From an uncultured Collinsella sp. (lineage in GTDB: Bacteria; Actinomycetota; Coriobacteriia; Coriobacteriales; Coriobacteriaceae): a stretch of 28,344 bases of DNA. The notes under the pieces were generated by a model. That model was not told where the DNA came from and searched no databases. It saw only the letters and a program-made list of their open reading frames with translations. The DNA is taken from positions 1 through 28,344 of the forward strand of contig CABVCF010000016.1 in assembly GCA_902496775.1 (NCBI GenBank), read 5' to 3'. Below are positions 1 through 7,727 of this stretch, piece by piece. Position 1 is the stretch's first letter. Each line of letters opens with the position of its first letter. The position numbers and the translations under genes were made by a program.

Positions 1-6
1 TTCCTC
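1..6 (-). promoter_or_regulatory. Ribosome binding site of a gene beyond the left edge
   Basis: Directly after the stop codon of the DUF2975-like gene the minus strand reads GAGGAA, preceded by AG from the stop, giving an AGGAGGAA-type Shine-Dalgarno. It implies a tightly coupled downstream gene starting just outside the window. From family context this is probably a small HTH regulator, but that is inference. Confidence 0.45.
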
Positions 7-567
7 CTACACAAGCTCGTCAGACTGCTCTTGGAGCAGCGAGGCATAACTCCAGATCGCCGAGATAAACAAACAGACAACTGCGCCGATAAGCGACCCC
101 GCATCAAGGGCAACGCCTTGGCAAATCTCAATAACGAAGGAATGAGGAACGACGTAAAGCTTCAGTCCGCCAATGGTGAGATTGACCGATCCGTAGGCAC
201 CAACAAACGAAACCGCGGCGTTAACAGCAAGAGCAAGGGCAAGAACACGGATAAGCCACACATGCGTCTTGGTAAAAGGCGAGGCGCCTCGCGAGATGTT
301 ACGGCTGATCCCACACAAAACGACAAGCGAAATACCCACAACGAGTGCCAGGCACAGTCCGCTTGGGATAACAATGCACCCGCCATTGAGAAGCGTCACA
401 ACACCGAAAGAATCGACAGAAGCAACGTTTGCAATCGCATACCAGATCACGTAAACAACCAACGCGGCAAAAGCGACGAGCATCCCTGCAAAAACGGCTG
501 CCATGCAAAAACCAAGCTTCTTGATATTTTCGCCCGCCTTGGCCATACGCTGAACGCTGTTGGACAT
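7..567 (-). CDS. DUF2975-like four-helix membrane protein
   Basis: A 186-residue integral membrane protein. I start it at the ATG at 567 because GAGGGTGAG lies just upstream of it, rather than at the more distal ATG at 666, whose extra 33 residues look non-coding. Four hydrophobic segments are visible at roughly residues 18-43, 65-90, 107-127 and 155-180. Between the second and third lies the motif ISRGASPFT, which resembles the conserved 'G-x-SPF' loop of DUF2975 proteins. That family has no firmly established enzymatic role and is usually encoded next to a small Cro/CI-type HTH regulator. Consistent with this, the stop codon is followed immediately by AGGAGGAA-like sequence (minus strand, bases 6-1), the ribosome binding site of a next gene lying outside the window. 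Family assignment is from motif memory; function is unknown. Confidence 0.7.
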   Translation of the reverse strand: MSNSVQRMAKAGENIKKLGFCMAAVFAGMLVAFAALVVYVIWYAIANVASVDSFGVVTLLNGGCIVIPSGLCLALVVGISLVVLCGISRNISRGASPFTKTHVWLIRVLALALAVNAAVSFVGAYGSVNLTIGGLKLYVVPHSFVIEICQGVALDAGSLIGAVVCLFISAIWSYASLLQEQSDELV

Positions 568-709
568 ACACTCACCCTCATCGACTCTATCGTTATTCGA
601 ATAGTTTATCGAACAACGATATGGATTGCATGCGGAAAGCCCCGCCAGTGCGCATAGGCCATTCACTAATCAGAAAGGGTGAGAGTGGATTATTGGACAC
701 GTATCGAAC

Positions 710-773
710 GAGAGTGGATAATCTCCCACTTTGAGGCCGCCACCGGGCCTAAAACGGGAGATTATCCACTCTC
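710..773. repeat. Palindromic hairpin, REP-like (divergent family A)
   Basis: Two perfect 18-bp inverted arms, 710-727 and 756-773 (GAGAGTGGATAATCTCCC and its complement), with further partial pairing of GAGGCC and GGGCCT inside. A lone direct copy of GAGAGTGGAT sits 29 bp upstream at 681. The hairpin lies between two genes transcribed leftwards, so it could terminate the Hpt transcript. Its arm layout (GTGG-A-TA then CC) resembles the repeats at 5111, 11691 and 12914, so it may be a divergent member of that family. Confidence 0.6.
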
Positions 774-797
774 ATAGTCATCAAAGCTCGCAAGCTC

Positions 798-1154
798 TTA
801 TTCAGCCGCCTCGCGCAGGGCCGACAACGTGGCCGCATATTGTCGCTGCAACGCATGCATTCCCTCGCGAGCGCCGTCAACGGCATCGGCGCCGCGCAGT
901 GCTTCGGTCACCACAACCGCCGGCTCGTACAGATTATCGAATCCCAGGTTCTGGCTCACGCCCTTGAGCGTGTGCGCTGCCATAAACGCACCTTCGGCGT
1001 CTCCCGCCGCCATAGCGGCCTCCAGCTTGTCCATGCTCTCGTCATCCAAAAACTTGAGGGCAAAGCGGGCAAGCATTTCCCCGCCCATCAGCCGAGCGCA
1101 CGCGTCGTCATAATTGGCGCCGATCTTCTCATACGCCTCACGCATGGAAATCAT
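798..1154 (-). CDS. Stand-alone Hpt (histidine phosphotransfer) protein
   Basis: A 118-residue protein with the Hpt signature HTLKG at residues 61-65. His61 is the expected phospho-acceptor, and the rest is predicted helical, as in a four-helix Hpt bundle. Such proteins shuttle phosphate between receiver domains in multistep phosphorelays in the cytoplasm. The start at 1154 is supported by AAAGGAG about nine bases upstream. It lies 23 bp after the stop of the GGDEF/receiver/HD-GYP gene on the same strand, so the two are probably one operon and His61 may exchange phosphate with that protein's receiver domain. The partner kinase is not in the window. Identification of the fold is strong; pairing with the neighbour is inferred from adjacency. 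Confidence 0.88.
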   Translation of the reverse strand: MISMREAYEKIGANYDDACARLMGGEMLARFALKFLDDESMDKLEAAMAAGDAEGAFMAAHTLKGVSQNLGFDNLYEPAVVVTEALRGADAVDGAREGMHALQRQYAATLSALREAAE

Positions 1155-1177
1155 GGATTAAAACTCCTTTGGTCAAA

Positions 1178-3058
1178 CTAAATCGTGGGAAACGCGACAA
1201 CGTCGGCGGGGCGTGCCAACGTCTCGGCAATACGGTCTTGCACCTCGAGCAGACAGTCGAGCAACAGCGGGTTAAAGGTGCCGCACTTACCGTCCAGGAT
1301 CATCTGGATCGCCTCCTTGTGCGGGATAGCGTCCTTGTACACGCGCACGCTCGTCAGCGCATCGTACACGTCAGCCACCGAAACCACCTGTGCGGCGATG
1401 GGAATCTGGTTGCCCTTAAGGCCATCGGGATAACCCTTGCCGTCCCAGCGCTCGTGGTGCCAACGCGCAATCTGGTACGCATATTCCATAAGCGCATTGC
1501 CGACGTGATGGCGACCCAGCTCAAGCAACATGTCGGCGCCGATCGTGGTATGCGTCTTCATAATCTCGAACTCCTCGGGCGTAAGGCGTCCGGGTTTGTT
1601 GAGAATCGCATCGTCAATCGCCATCTTGCCGATATCGTGCAGTGCCGAAGCCAGGGCAATCGTGGAGCGTTCCTCGTTGTCGAGGGAGATGGTGCCGCTA
1701 CGCTGGACCAGACAGTCAAGCAGCAGCTCGGTCAGCTTTTCGATATTCGTAACGTGCCTGCCGCTCTCGCCATTGCGAAGTTCCATGACGCCGACCATGA
1801 TGTCGATGAGCATGCGACTGTTCTTGACGCGCTCGTTGTACTGCTGAGACAGCAAGCTCGTCAGGCGGCGTTGTTTGGCGTATAGGCGGATGGTGTTGCT
1901 TACACGGCGGCGCACGACACGGGAGTCAAACGGGCGGTTGATATAGTCCGAGGCGCCCAGCTCGTACGCGCGCAGAACCATATCATCGGAATCTTCGCTC
2001 GAAATCATGATGAAAGGCAGATTGTCGATACCCGATCGGCGCGACAGATCGGCCAGCACCTCAAAGCCGCTTATGCCCGGCATGACAATATCCAGCAGCA
2101 CGAGCGACAACTCATCGCCATAGCGGTCGACCATGTCGAGCGCCGTACGACCGTTGTCGGCCTCGAGGATGCAATACTCGTCCTTGAGCATCTCATTGAG
2201 AATGGCTCGGTTCATCTCGGAGTCATCGACAATAAGCACCAAAGGCTTTTCGCTTTGGAAGGCTTCGATGGAATCGGCATCGGTCACGACCGTACCGGCT
2301 TTTGCCTTAGCGCGGCTCAATAACTGGACAGCGCGGCCAACGCCCTCATCGACCGTCTCGCCATGAATACGAACGCCACCAACACATGCCGTCAGGCTCA
2401 CGTACTCATGGCCCGGAATAATCGTGGCACGAACGGCATCGGATACCTGACGCAGGCGACGAGCGAAGTCGTCGGAGGAAATATTAGGCATGACGGCCAC
2501 AAACTTGTCGCAGCCATAGCGCACAAGCTCGTCAGTCGAACGAATTCCGCTGCGTATGGCCGTCGCCACAGCACCAAGTGCAAGGTCGCCGGCATGATGG
2601 CCACACGTATCGTTGAAGACCTTAAAATCATCAAGGTCGATCACCGCCACGCCGGCCTTCATGCGGGCGCTACGGAGCTTTTCTTCGTAATATCGGCGAT
2701 TGCGAACACTCGTCAGCACGTCGGTGTAGACAAGGTCCTCTTCCGCGGCCTCTTGCTCATCAATCGGACGCACCATCAGCAGGACGTGAGGCTCGCCCTC
2801 GACCTTTAGAGGGCGTAGGCGAGCGCGGTACTCAACACCATCGTTGAGCAGTTGCTCCGACACCTCATCGGAGTCTGCCAAAGCCTCAAGACTCGACTGA
2901 CGCAGACAAGGGCAGCGATCGCCGGCGAGCAGGCAGTTAGGCTCGCTCTTAATCTGATCGGCCGACAGCAAACGTACCACGGGGTAGGTCTTCGCGACGC
3001 GGGCGACCTCAGCGGCAGCCTCCTCGTCGGTTAGATTGACCTCGTGATTATTGAGCAT
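1178..3058 (-). CDS. Degenerate GGDEF - receiver - HD-GYP signalling protein
   Basis: A 626-residue cytoplasmic protein with no membrane segment. An N-terminal domain of about 105 residues with a small Cys cluster (C42, C49, C51) leads into a GGDEF domain (about 108-262). There the catalytic signature reads GCDKF (182-186) instead of GG(D/E)EF, so cyclase activity is probably lost. A receiver domain follows (272-390) with acidic pocket D278/D279 and phospho-acceptor D323 (LLDIVMPG). The usual switch lysine in 'KPF' is Arg375 (NRPF). The C-terminal HD-GYP domain (about 410-610) is intact: HDIGK at 474-478, then HH (534-535) and GKGYP (540-544), expected of a c-di-GMP phosphodiesterase. The ATG at 3058 has GAAAGGG upstream. 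The Hpt gene follows. The domain order GGDEF-REC-HD-GYP in one chain is uncommon. Confidence 0.88.
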   Translation of the reverse strand: MLNNHEVNLTDEEAAAEVARVAKTYPVVRLLSADQIKSEPNCLLAGDRCPCLRQSSLEALADSDEVSEQLLNDGVEYRARLRPLKVEGEPHVLLMVRPIDEQEAAEEDLVYTDVLTSVRNRRYYEEKLRSARMKAGVAVIDLDDFKVFNDTCGHHAGDLALGAVATAIRSGIRSTDELVRYGCDKFVAVMPNISSDDFARRLRQVSDAVRATIIPGHEYVSLTACVGGVRIHGETVDEGVGRAVQLLSRAKAKAGTVVTDADSIEAFQSEKPLVLIVDDSEMNRAILNEMLKDEYCILEADNGRTALDMVDRYGDELSLVLLDIVMPGISGFEVLADLSRRSGIDNLPFIMISSEDSDDMVLRAYELGASDYINRPFDSRVVRRRVSNTIRLYAKQRRLTSLLSQQYNERVKNSRMLIDIMVGVMELRNGESGRHVTNIEKLTELLLDCLVQRSGTISLDNEERSTIALASALHDIGKMAIDDAILNKPGRLTPEEFEIMKTHTTIGADMLLELGRHHVGNALMEYAYQIARWHHERWDGKGYPDGLKGNQIPIAAQVVSVADVYDALTSVRVYKDAIPHKEAIQMILDGKCGTFNPLLLDCLLEVQDRIAETLARPADVVAFPTI

Positions 3059-3269
3059 ATGGGGCCCTTTCGATAGTTTCGCATGGTAGCGGTGGGTTCC
3101 AAATGCTACAAGGGTAACACCTTGCCGATGCAGGTAAGCACGTGAATGCTGTTACATTTTTATGACCTGGCAAACGGTGGTAATGGAGCCGCGGGCGCGC
3201 GGTTATGGGCGCATTCGTTAACAATGACGAAACGCTAACAGTCCCCCTCCCCGCAGGTCATCGAGCGTT

Positions 3270-4067
3270 CTAACGCTCCAAGACATCGCGAACGGCGTTT
3301 GCCGCCGTAACGGGGCGATCGCGCAAACCGTTATGCGCGCCCGGGATCGTCACAAGGGGGCAATCGAGATATTCGGCAGCCGCTCGCGTACCAGCCTCGC
3401 GGGGTGTACCAACCGAAAGCTCGCCCAAAAACACGGCCGACACCGCCTTTGACGCGCGGGCGCGCTCCCAGTCGGGAGCATATGTCATATTTGTTCCGTA
3501 TTCATTGGCCATAAAGCAACGACCATTGCGCAGGGCATGTTTGACTTCCGCTTCGGTCGTCCCAGGAGCCTCGGGGTCCAAGTCGCCGAGGGCTCCCAAG
3601 AAAAGCCGGAGCGCCCTTGAAACCTTTCCAGCCGCAATCATATCGAGCAAAACCGGAGCTGCGCCCATACCGACGCCTTCGGCCGACACAGCCGGCTCAT
3701 GCAGAATCGCACGGGCGACGAGATGGGGTTCGGTGCGAAGAAGCTCCAGCGCCACCAACGTACCGGCGCTATGCGCAAGCACATTTGCCGGAGCGCCAAC
3801 GTGTTCGATCACGGCTTGCAGGTCGGCGGCCTGAGCGGCAAGATCATAGCTGCCGTCTGCCGCATCGCTGCTGCTACCGCAGCCGCGGCGGTCGTAGGCA
3901 ATTACGCGGTAGTTGTGGCTGAGCTCGCAAGCGATGCCGTCGAAAAATGTGCCGTCGACACAAGCGCCGTGCACGCACACCAAAGCAGGAGCATCAGGCG
4001 ACACATCCGGGCCGGCATATTCGCGACAGGCAATCGTGGTGCCCGCATTCTCGACCGTAAAATCCAT
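3270..4067 (-). CDS. Alpha/beta-fold hydrolase
   Basis: A 265-residue soluble protein with the alpha/beta-hydrolase plan. It has an oxyanion-hole HG (H33-G34, in VCVHGAC), then YDRRGCGSS (59-67), then a nucleophile elbow AHSAG with Ser100. The catalytic histidine is probably H245 in PGAHNG. The elbow begins with Ala rather than the usual Gly, which is tolerated in the family. The substrate cannot be told from sequence; esters, lactones or peptides are all possible. It is monocistronic by layout: 211 bp separate it from the upstream ends of the signalling operon, and the radical SAM gene is divergent. No strong Shine-Dalgarno is seen upstream of the ATG at 4067, only a G-run. Confidence is high for the fold and low for the reaction. 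Confidence 0.85.
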   Translation of the reverse strand: MDFTVENAGTTIACREYAGPDVSPDAPALVCVHGACVDGTFFDGIACELSHNYRVIAYDRRGCGSSSDAADGSYDLAAQAADLQAVIEHVGAPANVLAHSAGTLVALELLRTEPHLVARAILHEPAVSAEGVGMGAAPVLLDMIAAGKVSRALRLFLGALGDLDPEAPGTTEAEVKHALRNGRCFMANEYGTNMTYAPDWERARASKAVSAVFLGELSVGTPREAGTRAAAEYLDCPLVTIPGAHNGLRDRPVTAANAVRDVLER

Positions 4068-4292
4068 GTTGTGCCCCCATCATCAACGCTCATCCAGTTG
4101 CACGTCGGTGCGGTTGGATGGACCCGCATTGCCTTACGCCTTGTTAACAGATTAACTGTACCCGACCCGAGGCTTTTCATGGCACGGCATAATGAGCGAC
4201 GTGAAAAAACGAAACTTGTAAAGCAAGAGCCCGCACCTTGCTTTGGAGCCGATGCTATGCTTAGGCACAATTGTCTTGAGGAGCACATGCCT

Positions 4293-5069
4293 ATGTCTAC
4301 GTTTTTGAATGCCAGCCCCATCTTTGGGCCCGTTCGCAGCCGTCGCCTTGGTCTCTCGCTCGGCGTCAACATGATGCCGGCCAGCGGCAAAATCTGCACG
4401 TTCGACTGCATTTACTGCGAAAACGGCCTCAACGCCGAGCGTCCCTGCCATGAGCCGTACAACACAGCCGCCGTGGTACTCGGCGCGCTCGAGGCAAAGC
4501 TGCGCGAAATGGCAGCCGAGGGCGAGCTCCCCGATGTGATCACCTTCGCAGGCAACGGCGAGCCCACCGCCGCACCGGAGTTTCCGCAGGCCATCGCCGG
4601 CGCCGTCGCGCTGCGCGACGAGCTTGCCCCAAACTCCAAGATCGCCGTGCTTTCCAACGGCACGCGCGCCGACCGTCCCGAGGTGCACGACGCGCTCATG
4701 ATGGTCGACGACAACATTCTTAAGCTCGATACCGTCGACCCGGCGTTTATCCAGCTGCTCGACCAGCCTGTTGGCCCCTACGACGTCGAGCACCAGATCA
4801 AGACGTTCGCAAGCTTTGACGGTCACGTTATTATCCAGACGATCTTTTTGACCGGCGAGTATCAGGGCAAGCTCATCGACAACACCGGCGAGGAGTACGT
4901 TGCCCCCTGGCTCGCGGCGCTTGAGCGCATTCGCCCACAAGAAGCAACCATCTACACGGTAGCGCGCGAGACACCGGTCGCCGGCCTTGCCAAGGCAGCA
5001 CCCGAGGTGCTCGACACGATCGCTGCACGCGTGCGTGCCCTCGGCATTCCCTGCCAGGTGAGCTACTAA
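4293..5069 (+). CDS. Radical SAM protein (COG0731-like)
   Basis: A 258-residue radical S-adenosylmethionine protein. The [4Fe-4S]-binding motif is C35-xxx-C39-xx-C42 (CTFDCIYC), preceded by SRRLG-SLGVN, typical of the COG0731-like Fe-S oxidoreductases. Later FAGNGEPT is the SAM-contacting GGE-like strand. The start is chosen at the ATG at 4293, because GAGGAG at 4278-4283 lies nine bases upstream. An in-frame ATG at 4287 is too close to that site (three bases), and the much longer upstream open frame runs antisense through the hydrolase gene. The substrate is unknown, and no maturase or RiPP precursor sits beside it. It is followed by the palindromic repeat at 5111. Confidence 0.88.
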   Translation: MSTFLNASPIFGPVRSRRLGLSLGVNMMPASGKICTFDCIYCENGLNAERPCHEPYNTAAVVLGALEAKLREMAAEGELPDVITFAGNGEPTAAPEFPQAIAGAVALRDELAPNSKIAVLSNGTRADRPEVHDALMMVDDNILKLDTVDPAFIQLLDQPVGPYDVEHQIKTFASFDGHVIIQTIFLTGEYQGKLIDNTGEEYVAPWLAALERIRPQEATIYTVARETPVAGLAKAAPEVLDTIAARVRALGIPCQVSY

Positions 5070-5110
5070 CAAAACCACGCAGCAGCTAGTGCCCACCACC
5101 CCGCTCCATC

Positions 5111-5177
5111 AGTTGCGGTGATATAGTTCCTATTTATGCTGTTAAACCGCTTAAATCGGAACTATATCACCGCAACT
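5111..5177. repeat. REP-like palindrome, family A copy 1
   Basis: Perfect 20-bp inverted arms at 5111-5130 and 5158-5177 (core GTTGCGGTGATATAGTTCC), separated by 27 bp. The arm sequence recurs, slightly changed, at 11691-11759 and 12914-12980, always between genes. The element lies between two genes on the plus strand and is followed by TTTT, so it may also terminate the radical SAM transcript. Confidence 0.8.
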
Positions 5178-5229
5178 TTTATGGACGCGTGAGTGGGCTA
5201 TACTAGCTGCGGATGAAAGGAAGTTAGCC

Positions 5230-6117
5230 ATGTATGGCAAAGGACCCGTGCCTGGCCGCAACGACGCCTGCTGGTGCGGCAGCGGCAAAAAATATAAGAA
5301 ATGCCATAGCGCCTTTGATGAGCGCCTTGAGCGCCTGTGGGAAGAGGGCTGGGAGGTCCTGCCCCGCACGCTCTACAAGACGCCCGCCGACATCGAGGGC
5401 ATCAAGCGCTCTGCCGCCATCAACGTGGGCGCGCTTGACTACGTAGGCGAGCACATCGCCGCGGGCATGACCACCAACCAGATCGACCAGATGATCTACG
5501 ACTACACCGTCGAGCACGGTGGTACGCCGGCCGACCTCAACTACGAGGGCTACCCCAAAAGCGTGTGCACCTCGATCAATGATGTGGTCTGCCACGGCAT
5601 TCCCTGCGATACAGACGTGCTGCACGAGGGCGACATCATCAACGTGGACTGCTCCACGATCTTGGACGGCTACTTTAGCGACTCGAGCCGCATGTTCTGC
5701 ATCGGCGAGGTCTCTGCCGAGCGCCAGCGCCTGGTCGACGTCACCCGCGCCAGCGTGGAGGCGGGCTTGGCAGCCGTCAAGCCATGGCTGCCGCTGTCCG
5801 TTATGGCCGAGGCCGTGCAAAAGACGGTCGAGGACGCCGGCTTTAGCGTGGTGCGCGAGTACGGCGGACACGGCATCGGTAAGGAGTTCCACGAGGACCC
5901 GTTTGTGGGCTTTACCACCGAGGCACCCGATGTGGACACCATCATGGCCCCGGGTATGGTCTTTACCATCGAGCCCATGGTCAACGCCGGAGCGCCCGAC
6001 ATCAAGATCAGCAAGGGCGATGGCTGGTGCGTGCGCACCAAGGACGGCAGCGATTCGGCCCAGTGCGAGGTACAGCTCGTGGTGACCGAGGACGGTTACG
6101 AGCTGCTCAGCTGGTAG
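5230..6117 (+). CDS. map: Type I methionine aminopeptidase with N-terminal SEC-C motif
   Basis: A 295-residue cytoplasmic metalloprotease that removes the initiator methionine from nascent proteins. Residues 14-26 hold a SEC-C zinc motif (CWCGSGKK...KCH, ligands C14, C16, C25, H26), as in the SecA C-terminus; this may help ribosome docking. The pita-bread catalytic domain follows, with metal ligands D140 (NVDCST), D151 (SDSSR), H214 (GGHGIG), E248 (IEPM) and E280 (QCEV), plus the conserved H122 (VCHGIP). All expected residues are present, so it should be active. The start at 5230 is supported by GAAAGGAAG upstream. Length is about 40 residues above the E. coli enzyme, accounted for by the zinc extension. 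It stands alone rather than in the usual secY-adk-map ribosomal cluster, so a second map gene may exist elsewhere. Confidence 0.95.
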   Translation: MYGKGPVPGRNDACWCGSGKKYKKCHSAFDERLERLWEEGWEVLPRTLYKTPADIEGIKRSAAINVGALDYVGEHIAAGMTTNQIDQMIYDYTVEHGGTPADLNYEGYPKSVCTSINDVVCHGIPCDTDVLHEGDIINVDCSTILDGYFSDSSRMFCIGEVSAERQRLVDVTRASVEAGLAAVKPWLPLSVMAEAVQKTVEDAGFSVVREYGGHGIGKEFHEDPFVGFTTEAPDVDTIMAPGMVFTIEPMVNAGAPDIKISKGDGWCVRTKDGSDSAQCEVQLVVTEDGYELLSW

Positions 6118-6187
6118 CTGCGGATGCGCCGGATGCTGACGGGTACGCTCGTCTTGCATCCGGCGTTTTTATTTGAACGTTTTGCCT

Positions 6188-6228
6188 GATAAAACCTGCC
6201 AAAATAAACCTGTCCCTTTTTGGCAGGT
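6188..6228 (+). repeat. REP-like hairpin, family B copy 1
   Basis: Imperfect hairpin with arms ACCTGCCAAAA (6194-6204) and TTTTTGGCAGGT (6217-6228) around a loop containing AACCTGTCCC. Nearly identical units occur at 7395, 13707 and, inverted, at 17301. This copy ends only 19 bp before the GTG start of the dehydrogenase gene and so lies in its 5' untranslated region. Confidence 0.85.
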
Positions 6229-6247
6229 CGAGCGGAGAGGACTGCTT

Positions 6248-7183
6248 GTGAACATCCTGGTTTTGTTGCCCGTCAACGACCGCCATCGCGCAATTCTTGA
6301 GTCGAGCGCTCCGGGCGAGGACTTTATCTACACGAGCCCCGACGCCGCCACGCGCGAGCAGGTCGCCGATGCCGACGTGATCCTGGGCAACATCGACCCT
6401 GGCATGCTCACGGCATGCGAGCATCTCCAGCTGTTGCAATTGCAGACCGCCGGCTATGACGACTACCTTGCCGCCGGCACCGTGCCAGCCGACGCTAAGC
6501 TTTCCTGCTCGGTGGGCGCCTACGGCCAGGCTGTGAGCGAGCACATGTTTGCCATGGTGCTGTCTATGATGAAGCGTCTGCCCGGCTATCACGATCTGCA
6601 GCGTGAGCATCGCTGGAAGGATTTGGGGCCGGTTACCTCGCTCAAAAACGCCAACGTGCTGGTGCTGGGCGCGGGCGATATCGGCGGCCACTTTGCCACG
6701 CTCTGCCGTGGCATGGGTGCGCACGTCCGCGGCATCAAGCGCCATCCGCTCGTCTACCCCATTGTGTTTGAGGACATGGACGGCATGGATGCCCTGTCTG
6801 AGCGCTTGGCGGAAGCAGACGTCGTCGCATCCTTTATGCCGAGCACACCCGAGACCCGCGGCCTGGCAAACGCCGAGTTCTTCGCCGCGATGAAACCGGG
6901 CGCCTTCTTTGCCAACGGCGGCCGCGGCGACCTTGTGGTTGCCGACGATCTGGTTGCCGCCCTGGAGTCGGGACATCTCGCCGGCGCCGCGGTCGACGTC
7001 ACCGACCCCGAGCCGCTGCCTGAGACAAGCCCACTGTGGGATGCACCCAACATGCTCATCACGCCGCACGTCTCCGGCTGGTTCCACCTGGCAGCCACGC
7101 TCAACAATGTGGTCGACATTGCCGCGGAGAATCTGCGTCACCTGCAGGCAGGCGAGACCCTGCGCTGCTGGATCGAGCACTAG
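6248..7183 (+). CDS. D-2-hydroxyacid dehydrogenase (NAD-dependent)
   Basis: A 311-residue D-isomer-specific 2-hydroxyacid dehydrogenase. The Rossmann glycine motif GAGDIG is at 141-146. The catalytic triad positions are R226 (NGGRGD), E255 (DPEPLP) and H274 (ITPHVSG). The family reduces 2-oxoacids such as pyruvate, glycerate or phosphoglycerate precursors; the exact substrate is not readable here, and there is no ACT domain to suggest SerA. I choose the GTG at 6248, because GAGAGG at 6235-6240 sits seven bases upstream and the frame upstream of it is the family B repeat. It is followed by a strong terminator at 7254. Family B repeats lie directly upstream and about 210 bp downstream in the same orientation. 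Confidence 0.9.
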   Translation: MNILVLLPVNDRHRAILESSAPGEDFIYTSPDAATREQVADADVILGNIDPGMLTACEHLQLLQLQTAGYDDYLAAGTVPADAKLSCSVGAYGQAVSEHMFAMVLSMMKRLPGYHDLQREHRWKDLGPVTSLKNANVLVLGAGDIGGHFATLCRGMGAHVRGIKRHPLVYPIVFEDMDGMDALSERLAEADVVASFMPSTPETRGLANAEFFAAMKPGAFFANGGRGDLVVADDLVAALESGHLAGAAVDVTDPEPLPETSPLWDAPNMLITPHVSGWFHLAATLNNVVDIAAENLRHLQAGETLRCWIEH

Positions 7184-7230
7184 GGTTCCGCCGTTCTAAC
7201 GAACGGCGGACCGGTCGACGCTGTGCGCCG

Positions 7231-7317
7231 CCCAGAGCGACAATTTGCCATTCAAAAGGCAAGGCATGACCAGAAGGTCTATGCCTTGCCTTTTTCATGC
7301 CAACTTGTTCGCTCTGG
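7231..7317 (+). terminator. Nested hairpin terminator after dehydrogenase gene
   Basis: The inner stem AAAAGGCAAGGCAT (7254-7267) pairs with ATGCCTTGCCTTTTT (7281-7295), ending in a T-run. It is flanked by an outer stem CCAGAGCGACAA (7231-7242) against TTGTTCGCTCTGG (7305-7317). The A-run and T-run on both sides allow it to work in both directions. Confidence 0.8.
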
Positions 7318-7394
7318 ACATCGCTCGCTGACGTTTGCCCAACCTGCGGCGTCTTAACAATTCTGTCCAGCTGTTGGCATTGCGGCATTTGCCC

Positions 7395-7437
7395 AGATAA
7401 AACCTGCCAAAATGAACCTGTCCCTTTTTGGTAGGTT
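7395..7437 (+). repeat. REP-like hairpin, family B copy 2
   Basis: Same unit as at 6188 with three substitutions (AATGAACC in the loop, GGTAGG in the right arm), preceded by TTTGCCCAGAT as at 13700. It is part of the roughly 360-bp gene-free stretch 7184-7544, which otherwise holds only the terminator and no recognisable gene. Confidence 0.8.
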
Positions 7438-7544
7438 TGGTGCAATGGGGTCAGGTTGGCTTGCGCCATACCGGTAGTTCTGTCTGCGACACTCTCGCCA
7501 AAGTGATATCAAACATACATCTAGCGTTTTCGACACTTCGCTTA

Positions 7545-7727
7545 TTAGAGCCAGTCCGCCTCCTCGTCATAGCGGTCCGAATAGGCGTTACGCTTGAGTT
7601 CTTCAGCACTCGTTGGTCGCGCCTTGGACACGTCGACCCCTGACTCATGGCAAGCGTCGACGAACAACTGTAAACCCCGATCAATAAGCTGAGCCCCACG
7701 CTCGGCCTTCATTTCTTCGGCTCGCAT
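7545..7727 (-). CDS. Small hypothetical protein coupled to M18 aminopeptidase
   Basis: A possible 60-residue, charged protein whose ATG directly abuts the TAA stop of the aminopeptidase gene (TAAATG), an arrangement typical of translational coupling. No separate strong Shine-Dalgarno is visible. The second half (residues 38-60) is rich in Asp, Glu, Arg and Tyr and ends ADWL. It vaguely resembles the short acidic tails of antitoxins, but I do not recognise a family and see no toxin gene next to it. It could be a remnant of a longer gene or a chance frame; coupling and composition are the only support. Confidence 0.4.
   Translation of the reverse strand: MRAEEMKAERGAQLIDRGLQLFVDACHESGVDVSKARPTSAEELKRNAYSDRYDEEADWL

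Noticed and set aside
3059..3269. c-di-GMP riboswitch upstream of the HD-GYP gene
   Set aside because: No GEMM-type motif could be recognised in this 211-bp gap; only scattered short inverted repeats.
6188..6228. Family B repeats as insertion-sequence ends
   Set aside because: Units are about 40 bp hairpins with no transposase between them and no clear target duplications; REP-like is a better description.
6107..7180. Long minus-strand frame opposite the hydroxyacid dehydrogenase
   Set aside because: Shadow of the dehydrogenase, which has the Rossmann motif and catalytic Arg/Glu/His.
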